A stretch of DNA of 64,000 bases from Morella rubra. Its lineage: Eukaryota > Streptophyta > Magnoliopsida > Fagales > Myricaceae. The translations under genes and the position numbers were made by a program. Positions within the stretch are counted from its first letter, which is position 1, and every line of letters starts with the position of its first letter. Shown here piece by piece: positions 34,493-48,143 of this stretch. The notes below the pieces were generated by a model. That model ran no database searches. It saw only the letters and a list, made by a program, of their open reading frames with translations, and was not told the origin of the DNA. The DNA is taken from assembly GCA_003952965.2 (NCBI GenBank), contig CM025852.1, positions 1,568,666 through 1,632,665 on the forward strand, read 5' to 3'.

Positions 34493-37400
34493 TCAGCGCA
34501 GAGCATTTACAAAAGCCGTCAATGAATCAACATCTCTCTTCTCCGAGGGATACTTGATGGGGCTTGACGAGTGTTTGGGGAAGAAAAGGATTGTGGGGAA
34601 GCTCCCCAGCTGCAGCTCTCGCTGTGCATATTCTTTTTGCTCGCCATCAGCCCTGAACTTTCCCACCCTCACCCCACTCCCCGCCAGCTTATCTGCTAAC
34701 TCAATATATGATCCTTCCATGGCCTGATAATTAAAAACCAATAAACATTGTTAGGTAAGGCGTAAAGTTCTATATTCCAGATAATAATTGCTGAAACCCA
34801 AATTATATTCACCTGGCAGAACTGGCACCAAGGTGCATAAAGCACAACAAGCCACGGTTCTCTTAGATCCTCCAATCTAGCCAAGTTCTCTATCCCAGCT
34901 CTACTCAAACTAACCAGATTCTGGCTGTTAAAGATGTCACTGACCGTGGCACTCCCATTTGCGGGTGTAGCCCCATTTCCATTGCCGTTGAGTTGGGCGA
35001 CCTCTTCCTTTTTGATGTTTCCCTTGTGAAGGCCACACTCCTTGGCCTTTGCATCTTCCCACCACCACCTTCCTTCCCTCTCATGCTGCCCCGGTAGAAC
35101 TGATCTGGTGCATGGCTCACATCCAATTGAGATGTATCCTTGAGAGTGCAAAGAATTAACAGGTACATTCATGGCTTGGAGGAAGTTCCATATGTCGCGA
35201 CCTTCCACATTGGCCACAGGGTTCCACTTCACCAAGCTGCCAACCCCACCATTCATTCCTTCAAAAGAGGGGTCTACCTGGACAACTGGAATTTCGGCTC
35301 TGGTACCTGGAGATTGATCTTTTCTTTGCCCAGTGATCCAGGCTCGGAGACCTTTAAGTGCCCGCCTCAAAGGCCTAACCTTCCTGATTCTGCAGCACTC
35401 TTGGTGTCCATCCTCATAGAAGGAGAAGAGTCCCTTACCCCTCACTAGAGCTTGAACTTCAACAGCATCAGGGAACATGTACTCGATGTGGATATCATAG
35501 TGCTTCTCAACAGTGTCAAAGAACCGGTATGTTTCTGGGTTTAGCCTCCCAGTGTCCAGGCTAAACACCCTGAAGGGACGACCAGTTAACTTGGCACACT
35601 CAATCAAGGCAACATCTTCAGCTCCACTGCGCATATCACCAGTAATAAAAGGTTTAGATTCTTGTGTTTAGGATGGATCGGGTCAACAATCTTGTCAGTT
35701 GGAATTCAGAAAAACTGGTTAAAATTCCCCTAATTATTATCCGCACTATATGTAGAAGCTCACTTCCGTTTGTTTAAATTATAATAATGGGTACCAGTTG
35801 CATGACATTTAGAACATAATCAACCGAAAAATACATGGGAACTCCACTGTTACATATGTTTAGTGAAACTAAATAAGCACGCAAATTTCCCTAAAATTTC
35901 CTCACTGGCCAAGAAATGTGGGTTTAAACTTCTAAAAAAAAAGGGGTCATTCCAGATTTAGAGGTGACATGCGAAATTATTCAACTAAATCTTTTCCTCT
36001 TTTGGAAGTCTCGTATATGTTTAGCTAAGAAGAAAAAAATGTCTCATATACGTTCAAGGACATCCTATGAAGGACATGCTCCTATTTTGGGATGGCAGGA
36101 GTAAAATTGGTTATAAGCAGTTTGCAACTACTGAAACTTCATGAACTACATAAAGACTTTTGGTGATATATATTTATCAGAATATCCTTTGGATTCACTA
36201 AAAAATTTGCTACATGCAATCCATGGGATTAAAAGTGCCGGTTTGCCCTCTTATCTTCTGCATCTGAACCTTTAACCCCACAAATTTAGCCTGCTATCTA
36301 TTCAAAATTTAGGTACCTAGGCCCATTGACAGAGTGTTTTCCTGTTCCAGAATTCTATCCATCTTGAAAAGGAAGAGCAAAAATGCCCTCGCTGCATGGA
36401 TAAGAAATTTGGTTTCTCAATCAGAAACTCCCAAATTCCATCAACTTTCCTAATTTACCGAAGTTGCCAACATCACACAGTATTCTGGGCCATTCAACAA
36501 TTAATTAAAATTAAAAAACATTGTTTACTCTGTCAAACTTTCTAGCTAAGTACAAGGGAGGGGAAAGATTTAAAAAGAAAAGAAAAGAAATACCTAAATG
36601 CAATGGCAATGTCATTGCCAAATTTCTCGAGAGCTTTATACATAATTTCAAGTGGAGAAGCATGTTCCAATTCCTTCGCCAATCTCTCATAGTCCTCAGT
36701 CTCAACTCTATCTTCAACTTCTGCAAATTCAATAAATGAGGTTCAAATTGTTGCATTATCAAGCTTTCAAAATACATATATAGAGGATGCGAAAGAAAAG
36801 GGCCATAAAAATAAAAATTTCCCCTCTCTTGAGAAAGATGTGACCCCTACTTTTCTTCATTCAGCATCAAAGCCAATTCATAATCAAAATCTGCATAACA
36901 TCTCCATATTAGACACCATTAACAGAATGTACCTGGAACCAACACAGGGGCAGCTAGAGGAACCACCGAGTCACTCCTCCTAAGTTCAGCACAGACTGGT
37001 TTTACGGACAGCCTCCTGCGATAAGAATCCCAAGGCAATGATGGAACCAAGCTTTGATCAAGAAGACGAACTGAACTGATCCATGGAGCTGTAGGAATCA
37101 AAATGAAAACCAAGAAAACATAGTTAGATCCCCTAGTAATGGAGAGAAAACTGGAAAAGAGGATCTTCATTCAGGTCAAAAAGAGAGAATCATAGAAAGT
37201 GAAAAAAGAGATTGCTTAGAATTCAGGAAAACTAAGTTGATTAGTATTTGGAAAAACCATGTTTCACTGCTCTAGAAAACTAAATAATTGGAATTCGAGA
37301 ATCACCCTTCATAAACTGTTATTTTACCATTTCACCAAACTTGGGCTGAAACGACTAAGAACCGAAAGGTAGGATGTAGGACTCATATGCATAATCTATC

Positions 37401-38300
37401 AATGTGTTTTAACTGGGCGAATACCATGCTAGAAAATAATTTCTGCTGTCATGAAACTACCAAAGAAATCCATACATAATGCTCTTATTGGGAAAAAAGG
37501 CACAAGAATCCATTTAAAATCACTCTTCAATTCAATGGAGCGCTGCTTACAATAAGATAACAACAAGACTACGAACTGCTTCAGATGACATTTTTGCCAT
37601 CTTAGTGCCACGACTTGATAATAAGAGAAGAAGGCCAAGAAAAAAAAAAGATAATAAGAGAAGAAGATGCGAATATTGGGGTATTGCTTTCTTTATTTCT
37701 TTACTAATGCCAGCTCCACTGCTATTAATTATTGTCTTCTGATTATCTTATTCTAGCTAAACAACCGACCAATACCATAGATGTTTTATATATTACTTTT
37801 CTGTTTATAGTTTCAAACACCCAAGTCACATATTAAAAATACAATCATCTAACATACTTGAGAATCAGAATTGTTACTTGCAGACTAGTTATACATGGTG
37901 ACATCAGGTCATGGTGCTACTTATCACATTGCCCACTCCATCTAGCACAAAATGTAGACAACCCATGACATATAGAAAATTTAGAAGTACATACGCGGCC
38001 GAGCCACTCGATTCACTGACTCAAGTTGAGTAAAACCGAATATCCAGAAAAATACAATAAGAAATTTACGGCATAGAGTCTAGAGAGCACGAATTCTACG
38101 TTGTATCAATGAAAATATGAAGTTCAGAACCTTGAAAACTGAAGGAAAACAACAGACATTAACAAAACAAAAGGATTAACAAACTTCACTCAAATTGAAA
38201 AGAGAGAAGAAAAAAAAGAGTAAAAAGAAGAGCTTTTACCCTTGAGCTCGTGCAAAGTGATCGAGCCGCTGAGGAATGAAGAAGAAGCTGAGAGAGCCAT
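34493..38300 (-). CDS. APR: Adenosine 5'-phosphosulfate reductase, copy 1
   Basis: Plastid enzyme that reduces APS to sulfite with glutathione, the main control step of sulfate assimilation. Five exons: 38240-38300, 36933-37088, 36594-36720, 34813-35626 and 34493-34723, in total 1389 nt and 462 residues ending in TGA. The N-terminus [14 protein letters not shown] is Ser-rich, as in a plastid transit peptide. The reductase domain has SGAEDVAL, the [10 protein letters not shown] stretch, the Cys-Cys pair in [15 protein letters not shown] (iron-sulfur cluster ligands with the pair) and ECGLH with the catalytic Cys. The C-terminal thioredoxin/glutaredoxin-like domain has WCQFC (Cys382, Cys385) at the end of exon 4. 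Length is normal for plant APR. Intron 3 is 967 bp, four times that of copy 2. Confidence 0.96.
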
Positions 38301-38903
38301 TGGAGTCTAGAGAAATAGCAAGCTGGAGATAGTGATTGTCTCCGTAAACTTTCTGTCCGTGGGCGTCTGTGTGTGTGAGAGAGAGAGAGAAGACGGAGAC
38401 AAAGAAATTGTCGTGTTCTGTGGCTTTCCTGCTCTCAGATTGCGAAGACAAATATACAGAGCTGTCCGATGTTGGAGTTCATTGAACCTGGACGCTATTC
38501 CCTCCCTGGGCTAATCACCATTTTCGTATTCCGCGTGGAGCTTTTTAATGGAAGACGATAAAAAATCACACCGTGAATATTGCCACGGCTTATCTAAATT
38601 TTAATTATTAATAAGTTTATTTTTCTCTCTCTTCCTTCCCTCTTCTTTTGCAATTTGAATTTTTCTTGCTTCTAGTACTTGAAAATGATTTGTTCCTCCA
38701 CACCAGGAATTTAATAATTATTTTTCTATTACCGTGACAAAGGTATTAGAGCATTTTAAGCTTAATTTTTAAATATAATCCATTAGTAAATTTTCTTTAT
38801 AATTTTGGATTGATGAAGTTTAAAAAATTATTAGAGTGGTTCAAATGTAAACGTAACTCCAGTTACATAGTATTTGGATATAAAATTTTATTAAAAATTT
38901 TGG

Positions 38904-39274
38904 GAAAAATACATTTTTCACCCATAAACTACCGGAGTAGTGACACATTGCACCCAAACTACCATCTTTAAAACATTGCACCCTCAAACTACCAATGTTA
39001 TACATTTGCACCCTAAACTACCCACTTTGACACATTACACCTTCCAACTACTAATATTAAATACTTTGTACCCTTCATTTGACAATAATGCCCTTGAGAA
39101 ATTAATGAATTGACAACAATATCTAAGGACATTATCGTCATTTTAGTTTAAAAATTTGATAAAGGGTGCAAAGTGTTAAAAATTGGTAGTTAGAGAGTGC
39201 AATGTGTCAAAATTGGTAGTTTATGGTGCAAAGTGTAAAATATATGATAGTTCACGAGTAAAAAGTGTATTTTT
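38904..39274. mobile_element. Foldback MITE
   Basis: About 370 bp with inverted ends: GAAAAATACATTTTTCACCC on the left, and GAGTAAAAAGTGTATTTTTC on the right. Both arms continue with short repeats of the type TTGCACCCTAAACTACC, so much of the element can fold on itself. Flanks TAAAAATTTTG and TAAAATTTTTG suggest a 9-10 bp target duplication, as in Mutator-like elements. A related copy is near 48144-48450. It is absent from the APR copy 2 flank. Confidence 0.65.
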
Positions 39275-40489
39275 CTCTAAAATTTTTGATACACAAACGC
39301 TATATTACAAGTATTTGTTGAAGTTTGACCTCAATTCAAAATATATATTTCAATATCATTTTAAAAATATTAAAATGACTAAATTCGAACATAAATCGAA
39401 TTTAACCCCAAATCTAAATTACATTTTCCAAAGTTCAAGCATCCTAAAATTAAGGCGAGAGATAATTATTTTTTTTATATTACTTAAATAAGTTGTTGGA
39501 TTTGATACGTATAATTAACTGTCTTCCTAGGAAAATTTTGATCTAAAAGTACAAATCTTTGGTGTAAAGTCAGTGGAGGACCTAGTGGGGGTAGAGGGAG
39601 ACTCCCCCAAAGTCCAACAAAATTTCCTTCAGAAGTCTGTGTTTGTGAATTTGTTTTATAACTCGCATAAAGGTAAAATAATAATAATAATAATTAAATT
39701 TGATGGATGAACCTTAATTTTTTTTTCTTTCATAAAAACTACTATTAACAAATTTTCGTACCAACATCATAGAATATATACGGATTTGTTAATAAAAAAT
39801 ATTTATTATTTTGCTCCCAAACTAAAGTTCCCATTCCTGGGCGAATTCTCGAAAAGTCCTATATATATAATTTATATATTTTTTTTAATATTTCACACTT
39901 CCTTGTTAGATCCAAATCCATTCTTCTAGAGAGCATTCACCAATTTATTTCTATAAGCAAAAGTCTTAAAATTATGAATCATTTCCAGATAATTAGACTT
40001 TTCTTCCGGTCTTTTATATATATATATATATCCTTTTTCCTAGAGGAGGTAACAAAAATAATGTTGGGTGAAAGGGATATATTCTAGCAAGATGTCATGT
40101 ACCTTGTCTTTTGGAGTGTCTAGTAATTATTTCAACTATGTTAAAGCTCCAGCAATAGAAAATGAAGTTGGTGTTTGTTTGTGGAAATTTTGGGGTGGTA
40201 GAAATGTTGGGGTATTAGGGTTGATGAAAAAGTAAAGATATTTTATAGAAGTTGGTGAAAAAGTGAAGAAAGAAAATATTTGAATGAATATTATAATAAA
40301 AAAGAATTATTTGATGGAAAAAAAATATTATTTTATAATTTTTTAATAAAAACCGAAATGTTGAAGTGGAGAATTGTTGGAAAACAAATACCCTCGAAAT
40401 ATTGTACAAGGCTGTGAGCTCATCCATGACCTCTTTTGTTGGATCCGGATCCTCTCTCCTATATACTGGAGAGCACCAATTCTTTTAAT

Positions 40490-40659
40490 CTCAGCCTTCC
40501 CTTTAAAATAAAGGGTCAGGATGATAGCCACCTCATCAATAAGAGTTTGTGCCGTCTATAGGCAATGAGAGTTTTTTTTTTTTTTTTTGCCAACACAATT
40601 TTAAGTGACTTGATGAGGTGACTATTATCCTAGCCTTTTATTTCAAATGGAGGGCTGAG
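40490..40659. mobile_element. Short foldback element (MITE-like)
   Basis: Arms of about 50 bp at 40490-40540 and 40610-40659 are inverted copies (CTCAGCCTTCC... against ...GGAGGGCTGAG, both with CCTCATCAA or its complement). A T run of about 18 bases lies in the loop. The preceding GGATCCGGATCCTCTC may be part of the same element. Confidence 0.65.
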
Positions 40660-41968
40660 ACTATTATCATGTTTGGCTGAGTTTCTTTAAAATGTTTTTT
40701 TATTTGTAAAACATTTTTCAATCCAAATATAATTTTTTCACACAAAAAAATATTTCAATCTTCAATTAAATTTCTATCTAATCATTGACCTCAATTTATG
40801 TGAAAAATAATACAAAGATCCATAAAAACTCCTCTCACAAAAATCTTCTTTCCAAACATACTTTCTATGAACTTCATTATTTTCACAAACACCTAAAAAA
40901 ATATATCTCAACAAATTTTCTTAATCATTACAACAAAAATATTTCCAGAACCAATCCAAACATAGCTCTCTCTTATACCTAGACAATACAAAGATCCTGA
41001 TACTCTTTTCCTTCTTGTATGTTACGGAGTTCCATTCTCCAAAAGACTAAAAGATAGGACAAGACAAAGTAAAAGAAATAAATTATTTTATGCAAAATTC
41101 AACTACCGATCTCCAACCAATGAATCCCATGACTCGTAGTGAGTCGAATCAACTGCCATCAATTTGCTATGGTTGAGTTTGTCAGTTCACTCGTCAAATA
41201 TTTTTTGACAATCAATCTCTTGTGGATCATACTAGGAATTGATCCACATACCATATAAAATCTCACAGTAAGATCTGTCGGTAATTAATAAAAATAATAT
41301 TAAATATTATAAGATTCATATATTGTATCTATCTTTTCTTAATTTTATACATTTTTAACCGGTAGAAACTCCAGTGAGTGAGTTTGAGCTGTCAATTTTT
41401 GGACTTATAGCCTGTGGACCGTTAGCTTGCTATTCCAGTATAATTTGATAACTAGGTCATGAGCTCAAGATCGAGCAAACTAGCTTGAGATCCTAAAACT
41501 CCTTTTGGGAAAGCAACCCAAACTAGGAAGCTTTTGGCCACTCTTGCCAACTCTCTAAGAGCAAGCAAACTGGCAAGCAGAAAAATAGATATCCAAGGTC
41601 AATGTTTAAGAAACCAAAATGAGAGCTATGCTCTTTATTCTTTATATCATGAAGGGGTCGACGAGATGATCGATCCCACACAATTTCGACTTTACATTAT
41701 AAATCGCATTGAACCTTAGAAGATTTTCTCCCCGATATCAAGTAACGAAACCCCCCAGAAAAAAAAAAAAAAAAAAAAAAAAGAAAAGAAAAAAAAGCAC
41801 AGAATTAACTTTGCAGGAGTCAATATATATAGTTTCTCCAGCAGGTGCATTCCATTGCCGCCCATCCGTAGTTACGCAGAAGAGGAGCGTCGTAGCGAAC
41901 CCATATACAGTACCTTACGATTTGACCACCCAAATTATCAACCCCTTGTTGTCAGGGATATCAATTTA

Positions 41969-44894
41969 TCAGCGCAGAGCATTTACGAAAGCCGTCAATG
42001 AATCAACATCTCTCTTCTCCGAGGGATACTTAATGGGGCTTGACGAGTGTTTTGGGAAGAAAAGGACTGTGGGGAAGCTCCCCAGCTGCAGCTCTTGCTG
42101 TGCATATTCCTTTTGTTCACCATCAGCCCTGAACTTCCCCACCTTCACCCCACTCCCTGCCAGTTTATCTGCTAACTCAACATATGATCCTTCCATGGCC
42201 TGATAATCAAAAACCAATAAACATTGTTAGGTAAGGCATAAAGTTCTATATTCCAGATAATAATTGCTGGAAACTAAGTTATATTCACCTGGCAGAACCG
42301 GCACCATGGTGCATAAAGCACAACAAGCCACGGTTCTCTTCGATTCTCCAATCTAGCCAAGTTCTCTATCCCAGCTTTACTGAAACTAACAACATTCTGG
42401 CTGTTAAAGATGTCAGTGACCGAGGCACTCCCATTTGAAGGTGCAGCCCCATTTCCGTTGCCGTTGTGTTGGGCCACCTGTTCCTGTTTGATGTTTCCCT
42501 TGTGAAGGCCACACTCCTTGGCTTTTGCATCTTCCCACCACCACCTTCCTTCCCTCTCATGCTGCCCTGGTAGAACTGATCTGGTGCATGGCTCACACCC
42601 AATTGAGATGTATCCTTGAGAGTGCAAAGAATTAACAGGTACATTCATGGTTTGGAGGAAGTTCCATATGTCACGACCTTCCACATTGGCCACAGGATTC
42701 CACTTCAACAAGCTGCCAACCCCACCATCCATTCCTTCAAAGGAGGGGTCTACCTGGACAACCGGAATTTCGGCTCTGGTACCTGGAGATTGATCTTTTC
42801 TTTGACCGGTGATCCAGGCTCGGAGACCTTTAAGCGCCCGCCTCAAAGGCCTAACCTTCCTGATTCTGCAGCACTCTTGGTGTCCATCCTCATAGAAGGA
42901 GAAGAGTCCCTTACCCCTCACCAGAGCTTGAACTTCAACAGCATCAGGGAACATGTACTCGATGTGGATATCATAGTGCTTCTCAACAGTGTCAAATAAC
43001 AGGTATGTTTCTGGGTTTAGCCTTCCAGTGTCCAGGCTAAACACCCTGAAGGGGCGACCGGTTAACTTGGCATACTCAATCAAGGCCACATCTTCAGCTC
43101 CACTGCACATATCACCGGTAATAAAGACATTTAGATTATTGTGTTTAGGATGCATAGTTCAACAATCTTGTAAGTTGGAATCCAGAAAAACTGGTTAAAA
43201 CTCTGAAGTTGCCAACATCAGTAGTGTGGAAGATTCAACAATTACTTAAAATGAACAAACATTGTTTTCTCTGTCAAAATTTATAGCTAAGTACAAGGTA
43301 AGGGGAAAGATTATTTTTTTTTAAGAGAAAAGAAATACCTAAATGCAATGGCAATGTCATTGCCAAATTTCTCCAGAGCTTTATCCATAATTTCAAGTGG
43401 AGAAGCATGTTCCAGCTCCTTCGCCAATCTCTCGTAGTCCTCAGTCTCTACTCTATCTTCAACTTCTGCAAATTCAATAAATGAGGTTCAAATTGTTGCA
43501 TTATCAAGCTTTCAAATACATATATAGAGAACGTGAAAGAAAAGGGCCTCGAAAATGAAATTCTTCCTGCGTCTTTAGAAAGATGTGGCCCCTACTTTTC
43601 CTTCATTCAGCATCAAAGCTAATTCACAATCAAAATCTGCATAGCATCTCCATATTAGACACTATTAACAGAATGTACCTGGAACCACCACAGTTGCAGC
43701 TAGAGGAACCACCGCGTCGCTCCTCCTCAGTTCGGCACAGACTGGTTTTACGGACAGCCTCCTGCGATAAGAATCCCAAGGCAATGATGGAACCAAGCGT
43801 TGATCAAGGAGACGAACTGAACTGATCCATGGAGCTGTAGGAATCAAAATGACAACCAAGAAAACATAGTCAGATCCAATCCCCTAGAAATGGAAAGCGT
43901 GAAAGAGAGAAAATTGGAAGATAGAATCTTCATTGAGATTGAAAAGAGAGAATCGTATAAACTGAAAAAAAAAAGGATCGCTTAGAAGTCAAATACGTAG
44001 TATTTGGCAAAACCATATTTCACTGGATAATTGGGATTCGAGCATCACAGTTAATGTACTGCTATTTTTCCATCTCACCAAATATTGGCTGGAATTAGCA
44101 AGAAGCGAAATGTAGGAATGTTGTGTAAGATCATGGGTCAAGACTCATAGGCATAATCTATCAACAGAAAACACAAACTGCGCGTATACTATCTAGTAAA
44201 CAATTTCTGCTATCATGAAGCTACCAACGAAATATATTGGGAAAAAAGTCACAAGAATCAGTTTAAAATCACTCTTCAATTCACTCGATCAACGCTTACA
44301 CTGAGACAAGCCCAAGACCACTAAGTGCTCCACATGACATTTTTGCTATTTTAGTACCACAACTTGATAATAATAATAATAATAAGAAGAAGAAGATGAT
44401 GCCAATATTGGCGTCTGTCTTTCTTTGTTTTGCTATTTTCTAATGCCACTTCCAGGCCAATACCATAGATACTTGCTTTATATATTACTTGCCTGCTTGG
44501 AGTTTTCAAAACCTCCAAGTCGCATATTAAAATCCAACCCTCTAACATACTTGAGCTTCAGAATTGTTACTTGCAGACTAGTTCTACCCAGACATTGCCC
44601 CACTCCATCTAGCACAAAATGTGCCTATCACTCAGGCAAAATTGCAGACAGCCGGTGACATATAGCGAATTTTATAAGTATATATACGGAGCGAGTCACT
44701 CGATTCACTAAGATTAAAGTTGAGTAAAAGCGAATACCCACTAAAAAAAAATACAATAAATGGCACAGAGTCCAGAGAGCACAGATTCTAAATTTCTACG
44801 TTATATCAATGAAAATGAAGTACAGAACCTTGAAAACTCAACGAAAACAACAAAAATTATCAAAACAAAAGAATTAACAAACATCCCTCAAATT

Positions 44895-44930
<36 letters not shown>

Positions 44931-45009
44931 AAAAAGAAGAGCATTTACCTTTGAGCTCGTGCGAAGTGATCGAGCCGCGAAGGAAAGAAGAAGAAGCCGA
45001 GAGAGCCAT
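41969..45009 (-). CDS. APR: Adenosine 5'-phosphosulfate reductase, copy 2
   Basis: Tandem paralogue of the gene at 34493-38300, with the same five-exon structure: 44949-45009, 43679-43834, 43339-43465, 42289-43102 and 41969-42199, all of equal length to copy 1, giving 462 residues and a TGA stop. Transit peptide [14 protein letters not shown], reductase motifs [23 protein letters not shown] and ECGLH, and a thioredoxin-like WCRFC site (copy 1 has WCQFC). All borders are GT/AG. Conservation of frame and motifs in both copies suggests both are functional. Intron 3 is only 236 bp; about 730 bp found in copy 1 are absent. A (GA)n microsatellite at about 44901-44928 is in intron 1 and a second GA-rich run is in the leader near 45090-45125. 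Confidence 0.96.
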
Positions 45010-46234
45010 TAGAGGAATAGCAAAGCCGGAGAAAGCGATTGTCTCTGTGAACTTTCAGTCCGTGGATCGGTGTGTGGGCGTGTGTGTGTGAGAGAGAGAC
45101 AGAGAGAGAGAGAGAGAGGGAGAGAATAGACAGACAGAGACGAAGAACTTGTCGTGTTCTGTGGCTTTCTTTGCTCTCAGATAGCGAAGACATAAATAGC
45201 TTACCGATGCTGGGGTTCATCGAACCTGGACGCTATTCCCTCCCTGGGCTATTCATTTTCATATTCCGCGTGGAGCTTTTTTCTGGAAGATGCTAACATC
45301 ACACCATATATTGATACGCTTATCTAAATTTTAATTATTTTATATAAAAACTTCTCTCTTTTTTACTCTGTTCTTCTTCAATTTGATTTTTTCTTGCTTT
45401 TGGTGCTTGAAGATAATTTATTCATCCACGAAATGAATTTAATAACTATTTGTCTATTACCATGCCTTAGGTATTGGAGCAATTCTAAGCTTAATTTTAA
45501 ATATAATTTGTCCATAAAATTTATTTTCCAATGCCATTTTCAAACCAGTAAATGGGTAGATCTTGAACACAAATTGAATTTAACCTCAATTTTAAGTTTT
45601 ATTTTCTAAATTCAATCACCCAGAATTATGACTATAAATAAGTTGTTGGATGTGGTACGTGTAATTAGGTGTATTCCTATGAAAATTTTGGTTTAAAAGT
45701 ACAAACTTTAGTTGTGTACGTATAATTAATTTAACTAGTTTATTTTTTCTTAATAGAAAATCTACTATAAATTATTAATTTTTTTCTACATACACAGATA
45801 AACTTCGGTAATATATATGGAGATAGTATTATTTTTTCCCCAAGCCAAAAATTTCTGGTTCTTCTAACGCGTGAAATTCTTGGAAGATCATTCTATATAT
45901 ACAATCTACATTTTTGTTTTTAGCATTCACACTTCCTTGTTAGATCCAAATTCATTCTTCTAGAGGGCATTCACCAATTTCTTTGTATTTTTTTTTTGTG
46001 TGGAAAAAGTTATTAAATTATGAGTAATTTACTATGAAATCGTTATGGACAAGTTCTTTTCTTGATAAACACTCTTAACTATTATCGTTGTCTTTCTTAG
46101 CAAGAAAAAATGCATAGGAAAAAGAAAAGTTGTATAGTGTATCTACTTTCTCTTTACATCAATAAATTTGAGCAACTTTGTGTCTTGCCTCCTAAGCCAC
46201 CCATGATGAGAGGCCATGAAGCACACCAATACGT

Positions 46235-46272
<38 letters not shown>

Positions 46273-47725
46273 GAGAGCAATCTTCTTCCTTTTTTGGGTA
46301 ATTAGAACCAACTTTTTTACTTTTATATATTATGGTCTTTTTATATTCTTTTTCAAAAAGGTCAAAAAAAAAATGATATTGTGTACCGAAAGTGATATAT
46401 AAATTCCACTACCCACAAAATTTATAGAGGAATCGGGAATAGTGTAGTTAATAGGTAAAGTTAATTAGCTATCTCTTTTACAAACTTCAAACGGCTGGTT
46501 TAAGTGGTCAAGGCTTTAGCACTCCAGGATTAATTAAGATGTGTCGTAAGTTAGTCTAGACGTCCGATTAGAAAGAAAAAAAAAAAAAAAACTACGTACC
46601 TGATCTTCTGCAGGGTGAAATGGGATGGTTGATAGAGTATTGTTATGAAGGGCTACCCTATTTTCTTCACAAGATTATCCTTTATGCAGATTGCTGAAGT
46701 AATCAGCCATCAAAGGGGGCCTACCCCGAGTTGTGTCAAGTTTTTAATTAATCTTGACTATTTCAAGTTACACAAGCTGCGGTCAAAATTAGGCAACAAT
46801 ACTTGCTTTTTCCGAGAAGCTTCGTCGTTATTAGTGGAGTAAATCCGGGCATGAAAATATTGACTAGAGGCTCATAATTCGCAGTGAAGGCCGAGTATTA
46901 TATCCACCCATGATGTTAACTCTATTGATCCAATATTATATGGGAGATCAACGTTAACAAGCGCAAGGTCACAATATTTTAATCTTCCACCAACTTTGAC
47001 CCCCCCATTTCCCTCGGAGCTTGCTGCAAATTCAACGAGTGCTGCAGCAGCAGACAACGGCAGTCGAAAGATGTTCCTCCCTCTCTGTATATAGTTAATT
47101 TGTACGCAGATCATCTGAAATAGTCCATGCAAATAACTTTCTGTACCATTTGCATGGATTAATCTGGTGCACTTCTCCTTACAATTACCAATGTGTTTAC
47201 TTTGGGAATAGTTCGAGTATCCATTATCCAAGATTTATGATATTGACGTTCTTGGATTATATGAAGTTTCTGGTATTTTTGCCCCTGATAGACACGGAAT
47301 CCGGCCAGCCCAAGTTTGTCAAGCATCGAGACCCAGAGAAGTTAGATAGGCAGATTTCTAGAAACACTGTACAAGTTGTGGGTTAAAAGTCCAAGAACAG
47401 AATTAATTAGAGGCAGAATCTTTCTAGTTTCACACGCTCATGCAGATTGCTGTGGTATGAACCCTAATGCAAACACAGATCTGGACAGGCAATGGCAACT
47501 ATAATATGATTTCAATGCTTTGAAAAGATCGAAATCCAAACCGGTTTGACTTATCGGGCGTAATAATCTAGAAACATGATAACGAAGGAGAAGAAAGTCT
47601 TGGTCTATAAAAGACATATTAAAAGTCAAACAAGGTGAAGATATAAATAGGTGATTGCTGCATAATCTTTGTACAAAGAGTATTATAGCAGATAATACAA
47701 TCACAGCCTATTTAATTAGCTTATA

Positions 47726-47776
47726 ATGGCTAACTACAATCAGCTTGCCTTTTGGTCTCTTTTGCTCCTTTCCCTG
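47726..47776 (+). pseudogene. Orphan signal-peptide-like exon (weak)
   Basis: ATG followed by MANYNQLAFWSLLLLSL and a good donor CTG/GTAAGC. This looks like the first exon of a secreted protein, but nothing that could be a second exon was recognised before the glyoxalase gene. It may be chance or the relic of a lost gene. Confidence 0.2.
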
Positions 47777-48143
47777 GTAAGCTCTTCGTATATAACTTCT
47801 ATACCAAAATCTCTCAGCAGCTTAAGTACTCACTAATTGCTCGGTTTGCAGTTCTTTTTTTTTAAGTAAATTATTGTTTATTGTATATTCAAACTCAAGA
47901 TCATGCTTTGACAGCATACGGTTGTGTTTGAGTATTAAAATTTTGAGGAGTTAAAATTTTAGGGTATTGAAATTGGTGAAAAATGAAGAGAGAGATGTTT
48001 GAATGAATTTTTTATATTTATGAGAATAAAAAGTAATGATTTGATGGGGAGATGGAATATTATAATTATTTTATTATTTTATTTTAGTTAAAATTTTAGT
48101 AAACAAACACAATCTAAATCTTAGTAATCATAAAAGAATTAAG

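Larger units (their letters stand above)
38301..41968. other. Spacer between the two APR genes
   Basis: No gene. The part up to about 39970 is the 5' flank of APR copy 1 and aligns with 45010-45990 next to copy 2, apart from the foldback element at 38904-39274. An AT-rich repeat (40140-40380), a second foldback (40490-40659) and AT-rich sequence follow. From about 41373 on, it is the 3' flank of copy 2. Confidence 0.6.

Noticed and set aside
39573-39845. GTGGAGGACCTAGTGGGGG and CCCATTCCTGGG as ends of a hAT-like element
   Set aside because: Similar degenerate sequence is also in the copy 2 flank and no clear inverted ends or target repeats are visible.
41709-42203. Plus-strand open frame of 164 codons antisense to the last APR exon
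   Set aside because: Shadow of the APR coding strand plus a poly-A run coding for Lys; the same shadow appears at 34407-34727.
46872-47231. Minus-strand open frame of 119 codons containing SAAAALVEFAASSEG
   Set aside because: It looks partly protein-like, but I recognise no family, exon partner or duplicate. Kept only as a note in the spacer entry.
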